From the NCBI RefSeq assembly GCF_013363755.1, contig NZ_CP054840.1, forward strand, positions 3,465,501 to 3,529,500: a DNA stretch of 64,000 bases. The letters run 5' to 3'. The stretch comes from Comamonas antarctica. Its GTDB lineage: Bacteria; Pseudomonadota; Gammaproteobacteria; Burkholderiales; Burkholderiaceae_C. The stretch's first letter is position 1. Each line of letters starts with the position of its first letter. Below are positions 8,284 through 17,006 of the stretch, piece after piece. Made by a program: the position numbers and the translations under genes. A model generated the notes under the pieces. That model made no database searches. It worked only from the letters and a program-made list of their open reading frames with translations, and was not told the origin of the DNA.

Positions 8284-9117
8284 ATGCCCTCTTCCGTCCA
8301 ACTGCTGGCCATCGATCCGCAGAACGATTTCTGCGATCTTCCCGCCGCATACCTCCCCCCTTCGACCAAGCCCAGCCTGGCGGTTGCCGGCGCCCACCGC
8401 CACATGCAGCGGCTGGCGAACTGGCTGCGCCGCGAAGCCGCGCATGTCGATGCGATCACCATCACGCTGGACTCGCATCAGCGCTTCGATATCGCCCACC
8501 CCGATTTCTGGCAGCTGCCCGATGGCAGCGCGGTGGCGCCGTTCACGCCCATCACCGCCACGCAGGTGCGCGATGCGCAATTCATGCCGCGCCAGCCCGC
8601 CCATCTCGCGCGCACGCTCGACTATCTCGATGCGCTCGAGCGCCAGGGCCGCTATACGCTGATGGTCTGGCCCGTGCATTGCGAGCTGGGCAGCTGGGGC
8701 CATGGCATCCATGCCGACCTGCTCGCCGCCTGCGGCGCCTGGCAACTCGCGCACCAGCGCCCCATGCAGCATGTGCTCAAGGGCACGAACCCGTTCACCG
8801 AGCATTACAGCGCGCTGATGGCCGAAGTCGTCGACCCTGACGACCCCGGCACGGCGCTGAACCGTCCCCTGCTGCAGCGGCTGGCCCAATCCGACCTGCT
8901 GGTGATTGCCGGCGAGGCCAGCAGCCACTGCGTGCGCGCCAGCGTCGAGCATCTGGTCGAGCATCTGCCTGCGGACCATGCGCAGCGGCTGGTGCTGCTG
9001 ACCGACTGCATGGGCCCGGTCGCGGGCTTCGAGGCCGCCGAGCAGGACTTCTTCGCCGCGATGCGCATCCGCGGCGTGCAATTCGCCACCACCGACACGC
9101 TGCGGCTTGCCGACTGA
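8284..9117 (+). CDS. pncA: Nicotinamidase-like cysteine hydrolase
   Basis: This protein belongs to the isochorismatase-like cysteine hydrolases. The triad is visible: D11 in AIDPQNDF, K166 in VLKGTN and the nucleophile C216 in [21 protein letters not shown] supplies the Asp-x-His...His pattern that binds the metal in nicotinamidases. Nicotinamidase converts nicotinamide to nicotinate, the substrate of the gene that follows seven bases later, so the context makes this identification strong. At 277 residues it is longer than the usual PncA of about 210. ATG 8284 is preferred over an in-frame TTG 15 bases upstream; neither has a good Shine-Dalgarno. Confidence 0.85.
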   Translation: MPSSVQLLAIDPQNDFCDLPAAYLPPSTKPSLAVAGAHRHMQRLANWLRREAAHVDAITITLDSHQRFDIAHPDFWQLPDGSAVAPFTPITATQVRDAQFMPRQPAHLARTLDYLDALERQGRYTLMVWPVHCELGSWGHGIHADLLAACGAWQLAHQRPMQHVLKGTNPFTEHYSALMAEVVDPDDPGTALNRPLLQRLAQSDLLVIAGEASSHCVRASVEHLVEHLPADHAQRLVLLTDCMGPVAGFEAAEQDFFAAMRIRGVQFATTDTLRLAD

Positions 9118-9124
9118 GCCTTCC

Positions 9125-10339
9125 ATGCAACCCATCATTTCCAGCCTGCTCGACATCGACCTCTACAAGTTCACGATGTGGCAGGCCATGCTGCACCGCC
9201 ACCCGCAGACCCAGGCGCACTACGAGTTCGTCTGCCGCAACACGCCGGCATTCCCGCTGGCCGAACTGCTGCCCGAAGTCGAGGCCGAACTCGATGCGCT
9301 GTGCCAGCTGTCTTTCGCCAAGGACGAGCTCGATTACCTCGGCTCGCTGCGCTTCATCAAGAGCGATTTCATCGACTTCCTGCGCATCTTCCGCTTCCAG
9401 CGCGCATTCATAGAGGCGCGCGCCGAGGGCGACACCCTGCATGTCGTGGCGCACGGCCCGCAGGTGCATGTGATGGGGTTCGAGATCTATGTGCTGGCAA
9501 TCGTCAACGAGCTGTATTTCCGCCGCTTCGACGCGGCGGCGGCGCTGCGCGAAGGCCGCGAGCGCCTCGCGCACAAGGTCGAGCAGCTCAAGGCAATGGC
9601 CGGCCCGGCCCAGCGCCGCCATCCGTTCGAGATGTTTGATTTCGGCGTGCGCCGGCGCTTTTCCGGCGCCTGGCAGCGCGAGGTGGTGCAGCGCTTTGCC
9701 ACCGAGACGCCGCAATGGTTCAAGGGCACGTCCAACGTGCTGCTGGCACGCGACCTGCAGATCGTGCCCATCGGCACCATGGCGCACGAGTACCTGCAAA
9801 GTTACCAGGCGCTGGGCGTGCGGCTGCGCGACTTCCAGAACGCGGCGCTAGAGGACTGGGTGCAGGAATACCGCGGCGACCTGGGCATCGCGCTCACGGA
9901 CACCGTCGGCATGGAGGCTTTCCTGAAGGATTTCGACCTGTATTTCGCCAAGCTGTTCGACGGCCTGCGCCACGACTCGGGCGACCCGTTCGCGTGGGGC
10001 GAGAAGGCGCTGGCCCACTACCAGCGGCTGCGCATCGATGCGCACAGCAAGCGCCTGGTGTTTTCCGACGGGCTCGATCTCGACAGCGCGCTGGCGCTCT
10101 ACCACCGCTTTGCCGACCGCATCCAGCTGGGCTTCGGCATCGGCACGCGCCTGACCAACGACATGGGCCTCACGCCGCTGAACATCGTGATGAAGCTGAC
10201 CCATGCCAACGGCCAGCCCGTGGCCAAGATCTCGGACAGCCCGGGCAAGACGCTGTGCACCGATGAAACCTATCTGGCCTATCTGCGCCAGGTGTTCGGC
10301 ATTCCCGACCCCGTGCCCGCATCCCCGACGAACCACTGA
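9125..10339 (+). CDS. pncB: Nicotinate phosphoribosyltransferase
   Basis: PncB joins nicotinate and PRPP to give nicotinate mononucleotide, the committed step of the Preiss-Handler NAD salvage route. The 404-residue product has the usual length and the family segments: [11 protein letters not shown] at the N-terminus, [18 protein letters not shown] in the middle, [23 protein letters not shown] and the phosphate-binding [10 protein letters not shown] near the end. The start ATG lies seven bases after the nicotinamidase stop, so the two are co-transcribed. nadE starts 17 bases after its stop. Confidence 0.96.
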   Translation: MQPIISSLLDIDLYKFTMWQAMLHRHPQTQAHYEFVCRNTPAFPLAELLPEVEAELDALCQLSFAKDELDYLGSLRFIKSDFIDFLRIFRFQRAFIEARAEGDTLHVVAHGPQVHVMGFEIYVLAIVNELYFRRFDAAAALREGRERLAHKVEQLKAMAGPAQRRHPFEMFDFGVRRRFSGAWQREVVQRFATETPQWFKGTSNVLLARDLQIVPIGTMAHEYLQSYQALGVRLRDFQNAALEDWVQEYRGDLGIALTDTVGMEAFLKDFDLYFAKLFDGLRHDSGDPFAWGEKALAHYQRLRIDAHSKRLVFSDGLDLDSALALYHRFADRIQLGFGIGTRLTNDMGLTPLNIVMKLTHANGQPVAKISDSPGKTLCTDETYLAYLRQVFGIPDPVPASPTNH

Positions 10340-10356
10340 ACCGCAAGGAAACTGCC

Positions 10357-12057
10357 ATGCTGCGCATCACCCTGGCCCAACTCAACTACACCGTGGGCGA
10401 TATCGACGGCAATGTGCAGCGCATGCGCGCCGCCGCCCGCCAGGCCAGGGACGATGGCGCCCACATGGTGGTGTTCAGCGAGCTGTCGCTGTGCGGCTAT
10501 TACCCCGGCGACCTGCTGGACGAGCCGACCTTCATGCAGCGCGTGCAGGATGGCCTGGAGCAGCTGCGCCACGCTTCGGTCGACTACCCCGATCTCTACT
10601 GGGTGGTCGGCGCGCCGACGCGCTCGGAACTGCCGGGCAAGCCGCTCTACAACAGCCTGCTGGTGCTGCAGGGCGGCAAGCTGCGGCTGCAGTATGACAA
10701 GCAGCTGCTGCCGACCTACAACATCTTCGACGAGCGCCGGCATTTCGAGCCCGGCCCCGATGTGGCCAAGGTGCTGCGCATCGGCCAGATGCAGGTCGGC
10801 TTCCTGATCTGCGAAGACGGCTGGAACGACAGCGGCGCCGCCTACGCCACCAATCCCTTGCGGCGCATGGCCGATGCCGCGCCCGACCTGCTGGTCAGCA
10901 TCAACGCCAGCCCCAGCCATCTGGGCAAGCGCGAGTTGCGCCACCAGGTGTTCAGTGCCGCGGCCAGCCGCCATGCGCTGCCGCTGCTGTACGTCAACCA
11001 GATCGGCGGGCAGGACCAGATCGTGTTCGATGGCGCTTCGTTCGCGGTCGAGCCCGAGCGCGGCGTGGTGCTGGAGGCGCCGCGTTTCCAGGAATGCGTG
11101 AATACGCTGGTGTTCGACAATGGACGCTTTTCGCGCACCGATGGCGCGGCGCTGCCGCCCGTGCCGGCGCAGGGCCTGCAGACCATGGAGTTCTACCGCC
11201 AGCAGGTCGTGCTGGGCCTGCGCGACTATGCGCGCCGCTGCGGCTTCACGCAGGCCGTGGTCGGCAGCTCGGGCGGCATCGACAGCGCGCTGACGCTGGC
11301 GCTGGCGGCCGAAGCACTGGGTGCGGACAACGTCGTGGGCGTGACCATGCCCTCGGGCTTTTCCTCGGCCGGCTCGGTCGATGATTCGGTGGCGCTGTGC
11401 GAAAACCTGGGCATCCAGCTGCACCGCCACCCGATTGGCGAGCTTGTGGACGGCTATGCCCAGGGCTTCGAGCGCAGCTTCGGCCAGCCGCTGCAGGGCC
11501 TGCCGCTCGAGAACCTGCAGGCGCGCATCCGCGGCACGATACTGATGGAATATTCCAATGCCTTCGGCCACCTGCTGCTCACCACGGGCAACAAGTCCGA
11601 GGTCTCGGTCGGCTACTGCACGCTCTATGGCGACACCAATGGCGGCCTGGGCCTGCTCGGCGATATCTACAAGACCGAAGTGTTCGCGCTGTCGCGCCAC
11701 CTCAATGCCTGCGCCGGACGCGAGCTGATTCCGCAGGCCATCATCGACAAGCCGCCATCGGCCGAACTGTCTCCGGGACAGAAGGACGAGGACAGCCTGC
11801 CGCCCTATGCCTTGCTCGACGAAGTGCTCAAGCTGCTGATCGAAGGCCCGCACCTGTCGGGGCTGGAGTATGCGAGCGCGCGCCAGTTCGTCGACGCGCT
11901 GGTGCTCGAACCCGGCGGCCAGGCGCTGGTGGACAAGGTGCAGCGCATGATCTACCGCAGCGAATACAAGCGCCGCCAGGCACCGCCCATGCTGCGCGTG
12001 CGCCCGCGCGCTTTCGGCACCGGAAGGCAGATGCCGATAGCTGCTTTTTACCCGTGA
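10357..12057 (+). CDS. nadE: Glutamine-dependent NAD+ synthetase
   Basis: NadE amidates nicotinate adenine dinucleotide to NAD, taking ammonia from glutamine. The 566-residue protein has two domains. The N-terminal nitrilase-like glutaminase shows its Glu (FSELSLCGYYPGD), Lys (YDKQLLP) and Cys (C152 in LICEDGW). The C-terminal synthetase has the pyrophosphatase P-loop SSGGIDS at residues 304-310. The presence of both domains means it uses glutamine rather than free ammonia. An AAGGAA ribosome site precedes the ATG, and the gene belongs to the NAD salvage run. Confidence 0.97.
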   Translation: MLRITLAQLNYTVGDIDGNVQRMRAAARQARDDGAHMVVFSELSLCGYYPGDLLDEPTFMQRVQDGLEQLRHASVDYPDLYWVVGAPTRSELPGKPLYNSLLVLQGGKLRLQYDKQLLPTYNIFDERRHFEPGPDVAKVLRIGQMQVGFLICEDGWNDSGAAYATNPLRRMADAAPDLLVSINASPSHLGKRELRHQVFSAAASRHALPLLYVNQIGGQDQIVFDGASFAVEPERGVVLEAPRFQECVNTLVFDNGRFSRTDGAALPPVPAQGLQTMEFYRQQVVLGLRDYARRCGFTQAVVGSSGGIDSALTLALAAEALGADNVVGVTMPSGFSSAGSVDDSVALCENLGIQLHRHPIGELVDGYAQGFERSFGQPLQGLPLENLQARIRGTILMEYSNAFGHLLLTTGNKSEVSVGYCTLYGDTNGGLGLLGDIYKTEVFALSRHLNACAGRELIPQAIIDKPPSAELSPGQKDEDSLPPYALLDEVLKLLIEGPHLSGLEYASARQFVDALVLEPGGQALVDKVQRMIYRSEYKRRQAPPMLRVRPRAFGTGRQMPIAAFYP

Positions 12058-12129
12058 AGCCACAAGGCCCGCCGATTTTTTATCCGAAAATGGCGGATTG
12101 CGGCCTGGACCGCGTCAGAACAAGCAAGC

Positions 12130-13209
12130 ATGGCCATTTCCGCTGATCCCTCCCCATTGCCGCATACCGCCGTCCTGATCGGGCGCTTCCAGCCCTGGCA
12201 CAACGGCCATATGGCGCTGCTGGAGGCGGCACTGGCACAGGCGCAGCAGGTCGTCGTGGTGCTGGGCAGCGCGCACCAGGCGCGCACCCCCAAGAACCCG
12301 TTCACCTGGCAGGAACGCGCCCGCATGGTGCAGGCCTCGCTCGCGCCCGCCGAACGCGCACGCGTGCACTGCATTCCGGTGCGCGACCACTACAACGAAG
12401 CGCGCTGGGTCGAGGCCGTGCGCCAGGGCGTGCAGGCGCTGGTGCCGCCGGGCGCGGACATCGCGCTGGTGGGCCATTTCAAGGACCAGAGCAGCAGCTA
12501 CCTGCAGAGTTTTCCCGGCTGGAAGCTGCTGAGCCTGCCGCGGCTGGGCGCGTTCGACGCCACGCCGCTGCGCGAAATCTACTGGAATGCCGCGGGCGCG
12601 CCGCGCGCCGAAGTGCTGGCGCAGCTCGCGGCGCAACTGCCCGCGCCGGTGCTGGATTTCCTCGCATCCTGGATGGACACGCCCGATTACGCCGCGATGC
12701 AGGAAGAAGCCGCGGTGCTGCGCAACTACCACGCCTCCTGGGCCAGCGCTCCTTATCCACCCGTGCTGGTCACGGTCGACGCGGTCATCCTGTGCAACGG
12801 CCATCTGCTGCTGATCGAGCGCGGCCATGCACCCGGCAAGGGCCTGTGGGCGCTGCCCGGCGGCTTCGTCGAGCCGCGCGATACCTTGTGGCAGTCCTGC
12901 CTGCGCGAGCTGGAAGAGGAAACCGCCTGCGCCATCGATGCGCCCACGCTGGCCGCCGCGCTGCAGGGCGTACTGGTGTTCGACCACCCCGACCGCAGCC
13001 TGCGCGGGCGCGCCATCACCCATGTGCATGTTTTCGACCTGGGCGACCGCACGCAACTGCCTGCCGTGCAGGGCGGCGATGACGCGGCGCTCGCGCGCTG
13101 GGTGCCGCTGGCGCAGGTGCCGGCGCTCGAGACGCGCTTTTTCGAAGACCACTTCCATGTGGTGCAGAGCTGCCTCGAGCGCTTCTGCGCCATCCGCCTG
13201 CCGGTCTGA
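12130..13209 (+). CDS. nadM: Bifunctional NMN adenylyltransferase / Nudix hydrolase
   Basis: The 359-residue protein fuses two enzymes. The N-terminal nucleotidyltransferase has GRFQPWHNGH at about residues 18-27, the HxGH class signature, and a C-terminal PLRE motif in place of the usual ISGTxIR. The C-terminal half is a Nudix hydrolase with the Nudix box GGFVEP...RELEEET. This is the NadM-Nudix architecture, whose adenylyltransferase prefers nicotinamide mononucleotide and whose Nudix half attacks ADP-ribose-like compounds. It follows nadE after 72 bases that contain a weak AT-rich inverted repeat, so it may also have its own promoter. Substrate preference is inferred from the family. Confidence 0.93.
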   Translation: MAISADPSPLPHTAVLIGRFQPWHNGHMALLEAALAQAQQVVVVLGSAHQARTPKNPFTWQERARMVQASLAPAERARVHCIPVRDHYNEARWVEAVRQGVQALVPPGADIALVGHFKDQSSSYLQSFPGWKLLSLPRLGAFDATPLREIYWNAAGAPRAEVLAQLAAQLPAPVLDFLASWMDTPDYAAMQEEAAVLRNYHASWASAPYPPVLVTVDAVILCNGHLLLIERGHAPGKGLWALPGGFVEPRDTLWQSCLRELEEETACAIDAPTLAAALQGVLVFDHPDRSLRGRAITHVHVFDLGDRTQLPAVQGGDDAALARWVPLAQVPALETRFFEDHFHVVQSCLERFCAIRLPV

Positions 13210-13249
13210 TTTCCCGGCCGCGCCGCGGCCTGTTTCCCCCTGTTGCCTC

Positions 13250-13738
13250 ATGTCCGATCTGCATATCCGCCCCGCCGCCCTGGAAGACACCGACCAGATC
13301 CTGCGCTTCATCCGCGATCTCGCGATCTACGAGAAAGCCGAGCACGAGGTGCTGGCCACGCCGGAGCACATTCAGCGCACGCTGTTTTGCCCCGAGCCCA
13401 AGGTACACGGCCTGATGTGCCTGGCGGGCGACCGGCCGGTGGGCTTTGCGGTGTATTTCTTCAACTATTCCACCTGGCAGGGCCGGCACGGCCTCTACCT
13501 CGAGGACCTCTATGTCGCGCCCGAGCAGCGCGGCGCGGGCGCGGGCAAGGCCTTGCTGCGCCACTTGGCCCGGATTGCGCTGGACAACGACTGCGGCCGT
13601 TTCGAGTGGAGCGTGCTGGACTGGAATGCGCCGTCGATTGCTTTCTATGAAAGCCTGGGCGCCGAGGCGCAAAGCGAGTGGGTGCGCTATCGCCTGACGG
13701 GCGATGCCTTGCGCCGGCTTGCGGCGCCGGCGCATTGA
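13250..13738 (+). CDS. GNAT acetyltransferase, diamine (SSAT)-like
   Basis: The 162-residue protein is a Gcn5-related N-acetyltransferase. The acetyl-CoA-binding motif A appears as EDLYVAPEQRGAGAGKALLRHLA, split here by residues about 85-107, followed by WSVLDWNAPSIAFYESLGA, which matches motif B. The N-terminal part (IRPAALEDTDQILRFIRDLA) and the overall spacing resemble spermidine/spermine or thialysine acetyltransferases. The substrate is not proven. It lies 40 bases after nadM on the same strand and could be the last gene of that run, although it has no obvious role in NAD metabolism. Confidence 0.85.
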   Translation: MSDLHIRPAALEDTDQILRFIRDLAIYEKAEHEVLATPEHIQRTLFCPEPKVHGLMCLAGDRPVGFAVYFFNYSTWQGRHGLYLEDLYVAPEQRGAGAGKALLRHLARIALDNDCGRFEWSVLDWNAPSIAFYESLGAEAQSEWVRYRLTGDALRRLAAPAH

Positions 13739-13753
13739 GACCGGGTGGTGGCT

Positions 13754-13827
13754 GTAGGACATTCAACCACCTGCAACATAGCTTGCACTCACTAACCAAA
13801 AAACGCCTGTGGTCGGCCAAGTCCTAC
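13754..13827 (+). promoter_or_regulatory. Inverted GTAGGAC / GTCCTAC repeat before the Gln/Asn-rich gene
   Basis: The gap between the acetyltransferase and the small Gln/Asn-rich gene (13739-13909) holds GTAGGAC at 13754-13760 and its exact complement GTCCTAC at 13821-13827, 60 bases apart. GGTGGT (13744-13749) and ACCACC (13766-13771) form a hairpin that displays the first copy in its loop. The function is unknown; it may be an operator pair or a structured leader. Confidence 0.4.
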
Positions 13828-13909
13828 GTCCCAGGGTTTTCCAGGGGGGCACCATGCAATGGCGTTGATTGATGTCCAGTCAGCGGTTTAACTTTTTGGA
13901 GATATGACT

Positions 13910-14089
13910 ATGGTTCAGCAACACAACCAAGACAGCAACCAAAAGAATCAAAACCAGAACCAGGCTTCGAACAAGTCGCAAAAGCAGCAAGAGCAGCAAA
14001 GCGGCCAGAACCAGCAGACTGGTGGCAAAAGCTCCTCCGCGGGGCAACAGCAGCAATCCAACCCTTCTTCCGGCAAGCAGCAACGCTGA
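13910..14089 (+). CDS. Gln/Asn-rich low-complexity small protein
   Basis: A 59-residue, highly hydrophilic protein built almost only from Gln, Asn, Ser, Lys and Gly (MVQQHNQDSNQKNQNQNQ...). It has no signal peptide, membrane segment, cysteine or aromatic residue, and should be intrinsically disordered. The start at 13910 is chosen because GGAG at 13898-13901 is eight bases upstream; an ATG six bases earlier is too close to that site. A terminator follows at 14123. Its own leader and terminator make it a real single-gene unit. I recognise no family; the composition resembles small hydrophilic stress proteins. Confidence 0.75.
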   Translation: MVQQHNQDSNQKNQNQNQASNKSQKQQEQQSGQNQQTGGKSSSAGQQQQSNPSSGKQQR

Positions 14090-14122
14090 TTCCGGCAAGA
14101 TCAGGGCTGAGGCTCTGCTGAC

Positions 14123-14147
14123 AAAGGGCTCTGCGGAGCCCTTTTTT
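14123..14147 (+). terminator. Terminator between the Gln/Asn-rich gene and hglS
   Basis: GGGCTC (14126-14131) pairs with GAGCCC (14136-14141) around TGCG. Six T follow on the plus strand and three A precede it, so it mainly serves the small gene and may also stop the converging hglS transcript. Confidence 0.85.
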
Positions 14148-14166
14148 GCGCCCGCGCGCTGAGCAC

Positions 14167-15549
14167 TCAGGCCGGTTGCAGCGCCGCGTAGCGCTGGCGC
14201 AGCGCGTCGATCGAAGCCTGCTGGCTCTGCGCATACAGCGCGATCTCGTCGGCCACGGGCGCCTGCAGCGCGGCTTCGAACAGTTCCTGGGCGGCATTGG
14301 CCGCATAGCTTTTTTGCTCGGCGCCGCCCAGGTTGGACTGGAAGATGCCAGCCGCGCTCACCGGCAGGAAGTCCTCATAGACGATGGGATGGGCCTCGAC
14401 GATGCCGGCGCGGCGCAATGCCGCCAGGTCGAACGCCGCACCGCTGCCCGCGGCCTGGTCAAAGGCCGCCGCATCGCGCACGCGGTAGTGGAAGAAAGCC
14501 AGCTGCTGGTCGTGCAACGCATCGAGGTCGTCGGGAAATTCGGCAAACGCCGCTTCGAGCCGCGCCTGGTAGTCGCCGGCCGTGCTGCCGGCGCTGGCCA
14601 TCGAGCGCACCTGGCCCAGCAGGCGGTCATAGAGCGCGCGCCCGGCGCGGGTCAACGCCGCGCCGCGCTGCTCGATCTCGCCAAAGCGCGCGGTATGCGC
14701 GCCCGGCGTGCCGTCGCCTGCAAAAACGATGGCTTCTTCGAGCGCCTTGAAGCTGGTCTGGCGCAGCAGGATGGGATGGCGCCGGCGCGGCGGCCCTTCG
14801 ACCACATCCTTGGCGGCCACGCCGCGGCGCGGCATCTCGGCCTGCGCCGCGTCGATGTCCAGCGTGCGCGGGGTCAGGTGGTTGATGTGCGGGCCCTTGA
14901 AAGACACCACATCGGCCACCAGCCGGTGCGCGGCGTTGAGCTGCTGGTGGGTGTCGTGGCTCACGGTGGCCTCGGCATGCCAGCGGAAGGTCTGCGTGAC
15001 TTCGCGCACGAACTCGGCGGCTTGCGGCGCGTCGAGGCCGCCCGCGGATTCGGCCAGCTGCGTCAGCTCCAGCGCGCGCGGCGTGAAGATGCGCCGGCGC
15101 GCGAGGATCTGCCGGGCCTGGTCGCGCAGCTCCGGGTCGGCGATCAGCTCCAGGCGCAGCAGCGAGGTGAACACGCGGAACGGGTTGACGCGCAGCGCGG
15201 CGTCGTCGATGGGCCGGAAGGCCGTCGAATGCACCGGAACACCGGCCACCGACAGGTCGTAGTAACCCACCGGATGCATGCCCATGATGCGGAAGACGCG
15301 GCGCATGGTGGCCAGCTCCTCGGGCGTGCCCAGGCGGATGGCGCCGTGGCGCTCGAGATCGATGCGTTCGAGTTCGCCGGCTTCTTCGAGCTGGCGGCGC
15401 AGTTCGGGGTTCTGCTCCAGCGTGGCGCGGTTGATGTCCGCGACCAGGTCCAGCAGCGTGCCGTATTGCGGCACTTCCTGCCGGTACATCGCCGACATGG
15501 ACTGGGAGAACTGGGCGCGGATCTGGTCGGAGTTCACAAGGGAAGACAT
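14167..15549 (-). CDS. hglS: 2-oxoadipate dioxygenase/decarboxylase (hydroxyglutarate synthase, DUF1338)
   Basis: The 460-residue protein matches the HglS/YdcJ (DUF1338) family, an Fe(II) enzyme that turns 2-oxoadipate into D-2-hydroxyglutarate in the D-lysine route. Family features seen are VPVHSTAFRP (metal-site His at H107 with the nearby Arg), NHLTPRTLDIDAAQ in the middle and YEDFLPVSAAGIFQSNL near the C-terminus, where the third ligand (Glu) lies. ATG 15549 is preferred to an upstream in-frame TTG. The next gene upstream encodes a D-2-hydroxyglutarate dehydrogenase that would consume its product. It converges on the small Gln/Asn-rich gene. Confidence 0.88.
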   Translation of the reverse strand: MSSLVNSDQIRAQFSQSMSAMYRQEVPQYGTLLDLVADINRATLEQNPELRRQLEEAGELERIDLERHGAIRLGTPEELATMRRVFRIMGMHPVGYYDLSVAGVPVHSTAFRPIDDAALRVNPFRVFTSLLRLELIADPELRDQARQILARRRIFTPRALELTQLAESAGGLDAPQAAEFVREVTQTFRWHAEATVSHDTHQQLNAAHRLVADVVSFKGPHINHLTPRTLDIDAAQAEMPRRGVAAKDVVEGPPRRRHPILLRQTSFKALEEAIVFAGDGTPGAHTARFGEIEQRGAALTRAGRALYDRLLGQVRSMASAGSTAGDYQARLEAAFAEFPDDLDALHDQQLAFFHYRVRDAAAFDQAAGSGAAFDLAALRRAGIVEAHPIVYEDFLPVSAAGIFQSNLGGAEQKSYAANAAQELFEAALQAPVADEIALYAQSQQASIDALRQRYAALQPA

Positions 15550-15581
15550 GGTGGTCGTGGGAATGCTTGGCAATGGACGGG

Positions 15582-17006
15582 TCAGGCGCTCAGCACGCGG
15601 CCCGGATTCAAGGTGTTGTGCGGATCGAGCGCGGTCTTGATGCTGCGCATCAGCGCCAGCGCCGTCGCCGATTTGTGCTGCGGCAGCTTGTGCAGCTTGA
15701 GCTCGCCGATGCCATGCTCGGCCGAGATCGAGCCGCGGTATTGGCTCACGGTGTCGTAGACGATGGCGCTGACCTGGTCTTCATGCTGGGCGACAAAGGC
15801 CTTGGCATCGATGCCCGGCGGCGCCTGGATGTTGTAGTGCAGGTTGCCGTCGCCCAGATGGCCGAAGTTGACGAAGCGTATGCCTTCGAACGCGGCGCTC
15901 AGCGCGGCATCGGCGGCACGCACGAATTCGGGAATCAGCGAAATCGGAATCGAGACGTCATGCTTGACGTTGAAGCCCTCCTCGACCTGCGCCAGCGTGA
16001 TGCTCTCGCGGATGTGCCAGAGGTCGTGCGCCTGGCGCATGTTCTCGGCAATGATGGCATCGGCAATCACGCCCTGCTCCATCGCCGCTTCGAGCATCTG
16101 CTCGAACAGTCCGCGCGCATGCGCCTCGGATTCGGCGTCCGACACCTCGATCAGCACGCACCACGCGGTCTGCTGCCACAGCGGCACCCGCAGATGCGGG
16201 TAATGCTTGTCGACCAGGCCCAGCGCGAACTGGTTCATGACCTCGAAGCCGGTGAGGCCCGCGGCCAGGTGCTGGTGCGCCATGCCCAGCAGCGTGCAGG
16301 CCTGCTCGAGCGAGTCCACCGCCACCCAGGCCGTGAGCTGGGCCGCGGGCTTGGGGTACAGGCGCAGCGTGGCCGCGGTGATCACGCCCAGCGTGCCTTC
16401 GCTGCCGACATAGAGGTCGCGCAGGTCGTAGCCGGTGTTGTCCTTGCGCAGGCCCGACAGCCCGTCCCAGACCTCGCCCTGCGCCGTGACCACTTCCAGG
16501 CCCAGGCACAGTTCGCGCGCATTGCCGTAGCGCACCACCTGGGTGCCGCCGGCATTGGTCGCCAGGTTGCCGCCAATCGTGCAGCTGCCCTCGGCGCCCA
16601 GGCTCAGCGGGAACAGGAAGCCGGCCTGGTCGGCCGTGTCCTGCAGCGCCTGCAGGATATAGCCCGCCTCGACGGTGATGGTCATGTTCTGCGCATCGAT
16701 GGCACGCAGCGCGGCCATGCGGCGCAGGCTCAGCACCACCTGGGCGCCCGAGGCGTCGGGCACCGAGCCTGCGACCAGGCCGGTGTTGCCGCCCTGGGGC
16801 ACGAGGGACACGCGCGCGGCCGCGCAGGCCTGCACCACGCGCGCCACCTCATCGGTCGTGCCCGGGCGCACCACGCACAACGCGCGGCCCCTGGCGCGGC
16901 CGCGCCAGTCCTGCTCGTAGCTGGCGAGGTCGTCGCCGGTCAGCACATTGCCGGCGCCAACGATGGCGGCCAGCGTTTCAACGATCTCGGGAGCAGGCTT
17001 GCTCAT
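15582..17006 (-). CDS. FAD-linked D-2-hydroxyglutarate dehydrogenase
   Basis: The 474-residue enzyme belongs to the FAD-binding-4 / FAD-oxidase-C family (GlcD/D2HGDH type). The PP-loop-like FAD site appears as VPQGGNTGLVAGSVP and GAEGSCTIGGNLATNAGG. The C-terminal metal and substrate residues are in FGHLGDGNLHYN and SAEHGIGELK. D-lactate and glycolate oxidases look similar, but placement 32 bases upstream of hglS, whose product is D-2-hydroxyglutarate, favours oxidation of D-2-hydroxyglutarate to 2-oxoglutarate. Its start overlaps the stop of the Bug receptor gene by ATGA, so all three genes are one unit. Confidence 0.87.
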   Translation of the reverse strand: MSKPAPEIVETLAAIVGAGNVLTGDDLASYEQDWRGRARGRALCVVRPGTTDEVARVVQACAAARVSLVPQGGNTGLVAGSVPDASGAQVVLSLRRMAALRAIDAQNMTITVEAGYILQALQDTADQAGFLFPLSLGAEGSCTIGGNLATNAGGTQVVRYGNARELCLGLEVVTAQGEVWDGLSGLRKDNTGYDLRDLYVGSEGTLGVITAATLRLYPKPAAQLTAWVAVDSLEQACTLLGMAHQHLAAGLTGFEVMNQFALGLVDKHYPHLRVPLWQQTAWCVLIEVSDAESEAHARGLFEQMLEAAMEQGVIADAIIAENMRQAHDLWHIRESITLAQVEEGFNVKHDVSIPISLIPEFVRAADAALSAAFEGIRFVNFGHLGDGNLHYNIQAPPGIDAKAFVAQHEDQVSAIVYDTVSQYRGSISAEHGIGELKLHKLPQHKSATALALMRSIKTALDPHNTLNPGRVLSA

